From the NCBI GenBank assembly GCA_009782615.1, contig WRIS01000007.1, positions 37,434-101,433 of the forward strand: a stretch of DNA of 64,000 bases, in the 5' to 3' direction. The translations under genes and the position numbers were made by a program. Shown piece by piece: positions 61,301-64,000 of the stretch. The stretch's first letter is position 1. Every line of letters begins with the position of its first letter. Under the pieces are notes generated by a model. That model saw only the letters and a list, made by a program, of their open reading frames with translations, was not told where the DNA came from and searched no databases. This DNA is from Eggerthellaceae bacterium. Its GTDB lineage: Bacteria; Actinomycetota; Coriobacteriia; Coriobacteriales; Eggerthellaceae.

Positions 61301-64000
61301 GTACTTCCACTTGCCGCCTGAAGAGCAAGCGCGTCAGCAATATTGATGCGGAAATCTTTTGCCTCTATTGAATAGAAGTCACCGTTTGTGCCTTGAGAAT
61401 CGGTCACTTTAGCCGTAATGGTGCGCACAAGGGCGGCATCTTCTTGAACGCCAAGGATTACGCCGTAGTCACCTTTAATCGGAGAAAAGCCTCTCGGGTC
61501 GTTCACGACAGCATGCGCAGGCGACCCGTCTGCTTTCCACGCTTGTGCGTTAGACTTGTTCAAAATGAGCGCCGTATAAGACATGGCAACATCGTTTGCT
61601 TCAATAACAAAGGATTGCGCGCGCAAGATAAAGCGCTCGTTTTTGATAATCGAACCATCATTGATGATGAGAGCACGGCTCACCGTTCTCGTAGCGCCGT
61701 TGTCGCTTATTGAATAGGTAATCTGCGTCACCGAAGCAGCACCCCACGAAATGCTCGGTAATTGTTCCTTGCCCGAAGCGTCAGGATTGATAACAATCGC
61801 GCTTGTTATATCGCCGCCGTTTTTGTCGTGGGCGCTCACGCCTGCCATAATCTCATCACGGCTGAGCGTGGTGGCGTTTCCCTGCTTATAGGTATACTCA
61901 AGAGGCATGGGTGTCGCTTCGATTTCGGGAAGGTTAGCTGCGTCGACGGTTACCATCAATCGTGCAGAAGCATTGGCGTTCACGTCTTGTATCACAACCC
62001 AATAGATGCCCGCCGCAGCCCTAAAGCCACCTTTGTCGGCAATGACCGCGGGGAGCGTTTCAATGGTACCTGCGGGGCGCGCTACCCGAGCACCCGCACC
62101 AAGGGCGCTCAATAGTTGTGCGTCGGTGGTGATGGCTGCAGCCTCAGAAATTTCCAGTTCGATGTGATTACCGTACACATAGTAGGTGTCTTTAGTCGGA
62201 TTGACAGGACCAGTTCCTATAACGGCTGCATCTATCACTTCGCCCGTGATAGCTTTTGTGATTGTCGTTGCGCCATCATTGATTCCTTCAACCACAATGT
62301 CGTAGATGCCTTCCGCGGGGCGATAACCGCCGTCTGAAGCTAGCGACAAATCAGTTGAGGATACCAAAGCACCCGTGGTGCCGTTATAAAGCGCAGCACC
62401 TGATTTTTGCAAAATTTCGCCCTCAATAAGCGCGGCGTTGTTTGTCGTGTCTTTAAGCAGAGTCACAAAAGATTCCGCATATAAAATGCGGCTATCGCCA
62501 ACAACATAGCTCCCATCATTGACGACCAGGATACGATTAGTTTCTTTTTCAGGATGATTACCGTCAGAGTCAACCACGTCATAGGTCAGTTGATAAAGCC
62601 CCACCCTCATAGACGTGATGTCTGTCACGGGCGCATCGTTGGGGAAGGTTACCAAGTGCGTGATGTCCCTGTCCTCTTCATCCCAAGCACTTACATCAAA
62701 AAGCGGGCTGTATTGCGCGGGCGTGATGGCTCCCTCAGGCGCATCACCACTGCCAATCCAGACTTCGAGCGGTGTAGAAGCGGTGATAGTTGGGCGAGCG
62801 CCTAGGGTGACATCGCCAACCACGCCAACACCTTGCTTGGCGAAGGGAATCGTGTCGATTCTAAAGCTAATAGGTTCATACGTGCCTTCTATTGCAGAGA
62901 AGTTGGCGGTATTCACCAAAACAGGTTCGAGGTCGGGCTTTGCTGCCACAAGTTTCACTACTTCAACTTGAGCAGCAGCAATAAAGGCTGCCTGCCCTCC
63001 GTTAAGAATGGTGCGAGCAACTTGTGTGCTCACCGAAAAATGGTTGCCGATGATGGCATAGCTTGAATCTTTGCCGCCTGAATCAATTACATCAGCATCA
63101 ACCACGCGCGCCGTGATCGCTTTGGTGGTGTTGCGTCCTTGCACCATCCAAAGAATCGAATAGCTGTCCGCAGGCGCATTGGCGGTATATCCCGTCGGGC
63201 GTCCTGTCCAGACAACATCGAGTCGGTTGCCATCAATATCGAAGGCTTCAGCGTAGGACAAGGAAGCAGCTTGCCCCACCGAACCTTCAACATCAGCACT
63301 TGCAACAACAAAGTCGCGTGCACCGATAATGATGTCATCATTCACGTTAATGATGTGGCGACCATCGGTTACGACCACGGCACGGGTTGCGGAGGTAGTA
63401 TTATTGTGAGCATCGGTAACTGAATAACTTACCTGCCAGACCCCAATATTAGACTGATCAAGACTGATGCCACCCTCAACGATGACCGAGGTCTTGTCCC
63501 AAAGATTTCCGTCCTCAACGTCAACAACGCTCATGGATGCTTTGAGCATGTCGTCAGTGATAGGCTTTGACTCAGCGCTTTGCTCGAGCACAAGCGGGCG
63601 CTGTTGGAAGTGAATTTCAGGAGAGTTGCCCGAAGACAAGGTGATGGTCACGGTAACGAAGATATCGTCTTGACCCACGGGCGCAAGCACAACTTCATAA
63701 ACACCACGGGGAACAATCGGGTGTTCGGCAGTGCCTATTTGGTTGCTTACGACTCTCACGCCATGAGCGTTTATTGCAACACCTGGAATCTTCCACGCTT
63801 GTGCTCCCGTAGCAGCAATCAGCTTTTCGCTGGCAATCATTCCATTGCCCACCAGCAAACCTGCTTCATCGAAGGCAACACTACCATTGCTGGCGGCTAT
63901 GGTGTAGCGCGTAGCATTCTTAAAGCCATCAGCCAACTGGTCATGTTCGACAACCTTAGCTCTAAGAGCAAGGGCGGCGTGTCCTGTGTAGCCTGCCTCA
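58387..64000 (-). CDS. Giant repeat-containing surface protein, N-terminus beyond right edge
   Basis: At least 1870 residues; the frame is open to the window edge, so the N-terminus and signal are missing. The body is about five tandem modules of 270-320 residues. Each has an Ig-like half ending in (V/I)(N/T)DG(R/S), a segment (I/L).A..FV, and a segment such as YAIIGNHFSVS or YVVSGNHAMLT. After the modules come an InlB/Flg_new-type repeat (VSFNANGGTLAGP...HWTTEAG...VYAQW), a Pro-rich linker, a membrane helix (about 150-170 residues before the end), a charged coiled coil (REKERQAAHEAQREKEEKERREKS) and two more helices. It has no LPxTG-type signal, so it is membrane-anchored. Adhesin function is inferred. 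Confidence 0.85.
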   Translation of the reverse strand, partial: EAGYTGHAALALRAKVVEHDQLADGFKNATRYTIAASNGSVAFDEAGLLVGNGMIASEKLIAATGAQAWKIPGVAINAHGVRVVSNQIGTAEHPIVPRGVYEVVLAPVGQDDIFVTVTITLSSGNSPEIHFQQRPLVLEQSAESKPITDDMLKASMSVVDVEDGNLWDKTSVIVEGGISLDQSNIGVWQVSYSVTDAHNNTTSATRAVVVTDGRHIINVNDDIIIGARDFVVASADVEGSVGQAASLSYAEAFDIDGNRLDVVWTGRPTGYTANAPADSYSILWMVQGRNTTKAITARVVDADVIDSGGKDSSYAIIGNHFSVSTQVARTILNGGQAAFIAAAQVEVVKLVAAKPDLEPVLVNTANFSAIEGTYEPISFRIDTIPFAKQGVGVVGDVTLGARPTITASTPLEVWIGSGDAPEGAITPAQYSPLFDVSAWDEEDRDITHLVTFPNDAPVTDITSMRVGLYQLTYDVVDSDGNHPEKETNRILVVNDGSYVVGDSRILYAESFVTLLKDTTNNAALIEGEILQKSGAALYNGTTGALVSSTDLSLASDGGYRPAEGIYDIVVEGINDGATTITKAITGEVIDAAVIGTGPVNPTKDTYYVYGNHIELEISEAAAITTDAQLLSALGAGARVARPAGTIETLPAVIADKGGFRAAAGIYWVVIQDVNANASARLMVTVDAANLPEIEATPMPLEYTYKQGNATTLSRDEIMAGVSAHDKNGGDITSAIVINPDASGKEQLPSISWGAASVTQITYSISDNGATRTVSRALIINDGSIIKNERFILRAQSFVIEANDVAMSYTALILNKSNAQAWKADGSPAHAVVNDPRGFSPIKGDYGVILGVQEDAALVRTITAKVTDSQGTNGDFYSIEAKDFRINIADALALQAASGSTYGAEFLKRSGAASYLRADANLSRGGTIELGSDGGFMTANFALETDSSYPTVIPVTLWVTEDKTTSVTINVTVSNGNYPWINVPEMRATAINSTFGHAQYMEGVEYGDAEDDKPLLDVVYTNTVNIHVRGIYEVEYSVTDTEGNTTRALGYVLVGWVVFGDYAIDAQNFVTSVDSIQNADSVEDLVLNLSHAEAIKLTRDTNGKLTGFERIESVVKDLAGLNAAVGNYSPIRIGIEEGKEPEIEVAARVIGKDVISTDPRDPDNLTKDGQVRDVNTKDALDTNRYVVSGNHAMLTWAEAGALAGKTDSVTQAVLIEKAEAEAFMITNAGVISAYDVAVSENTIEQKNGVYQVTFIPRDVGGVKATVTFTVSKTLPAISMDSGVLRVDQTRLPNTLTRDELLEGIAVVDIGVPPMTVDEVAITDRNGRTPIVDTSRVGVTKITYTLTDPDLRNPDGTPIKITASRSVIVDDGRFVDDEQEEVIVGAKNFVVSAKDPNFNGSLADVLQLSFAEAYTYEGDELNAIVAGVLPTGFSARQVGQYHFSIAPEGHSGVAKTIIGYVVEGDVVDPGDYDSKYALAASHFMSSATEANNMLKSSKGLSEELVKVAKAQAYSLVLSAPPAKVEVRNNGGFAAKADEYAVTFGIAGASSALAVSSNALEPLAVMAGEARPSVVANAKVVAYRWLVSFNANGGTLAGPTGIYVAEPSTNLGYLPPAPTRPGYEFTHWTTEAGAQFARDYPVTSNMTVYAQWQALATPPPPPPASPAPPAPTYVTINSLMPEVQPVAVQPRIAQGEIEIPQPVASEAPEPSHKPWALLNVLLAILAAVLTGLFTVKFFVDRLTKKDDSYEEKPIDQAQWVAMTPEQRVALMVRREKERQAAHEAQREKEEKERREKSLYVNAPALLVVALAFVESLIILFTTQDFSGKMAFADSWSIAMAAVVAVQVATPMIAAALKNKWDKNADPTHNRALA

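Noticed and set aside
1..64000. Prophage or insertion sequence
   Set aside because: No integrase, transposase, terminase or capsid-like gene seen; the palindromic repeats are small and carry no gene.

Overview
The window looks like chromosomal DNA of an anaerobic, gut-type actinobacterium, most likely Coriobacteriia/Eggerthellales. This rests on gene content and not on any search: a LuxR regulator fused to a 12-helix membrane domain, a Tat-exported molybdopterin oxidoreductase operon with TorD-type chaperone, a secretin-less Tad pilus locus, sortase-built pili and archaeal-type phosphoglycerate mutase. No phage, insertion sequence or CRISPR array was seen. Most genes lie on the minus strand.

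Layout. 1-10165: a sortase-pilus cluster on the minus strand, read right to left: RCC1-containing tip adhesin, major pilin, three class C sortases, then a second pilin paralogue that runs off the left edge. 10405-16224: leu operon (a peptidoglycan-binding protein gene, a 28-codon leader ORF, leuC, and a fused leuD-leuB gene) preceded by a polyprenyl synthase. 16277-19988: tRNA-Leu, Ppx/GppA phosphatase, DivIC/FtsB-like division protein, apgM. 20085-21977: thrC and a ModE-like HTH on the plus strand. 21961-27348: a NarL-type two-component system divergent from a three-gene ABC-2 exporter. 27396-28576: RelBE-like and HicAB-like toxin-antitoxin pairs. 28614-39220: a Tad/Flp pilus operon (cpaB, tadZ, tadA, tadB, tadC, flp, TadE/TadG-like genes) ending in a DUF192 gene and a zinc-ribbon gene. 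39492-39566: tRNA-Val with promoter and terminator. 40031-50800: membrane LuxR regulator, unknown protein, and an eight-part molybdoenzyme operon (catalytic subunit, FeS subunit, NrfD anchor, TorD chaperone, NapG-like and NapH-like ferredoxins, cysteine-cluster protein). 51417-56596: ABC exporter, SanA-like protein, leuS. 56771-57982: lipoprotein and a DinJ-YoeB-like pair. 58387-64000: a giant surface protein with five long tandem repeats, truncated by the right edge.

Themes. (1) Surface display: two pilus systems plus a giant repeat protein. (2) Short in-frame tandem repeats encode low-complexity linkers and tails in otherwise conserved enzymes (LeuC, LeuDB, ApgM, Ppx, DivIC-like, TorD, TadZ); the leu operon is the extreme case, with repeats at every gene junction and a LeuD-LeuB fusion. 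(3) Dispersed palindromic 'CGCAATGAC' repeats occupy intergenic gaps. (4) The leader of the molybdoenzyme operon carries a strong ribosome site followed by a 13-codon Tat-signal stub that is cut off exactly at one arm of a 17-bp inverted repeat.
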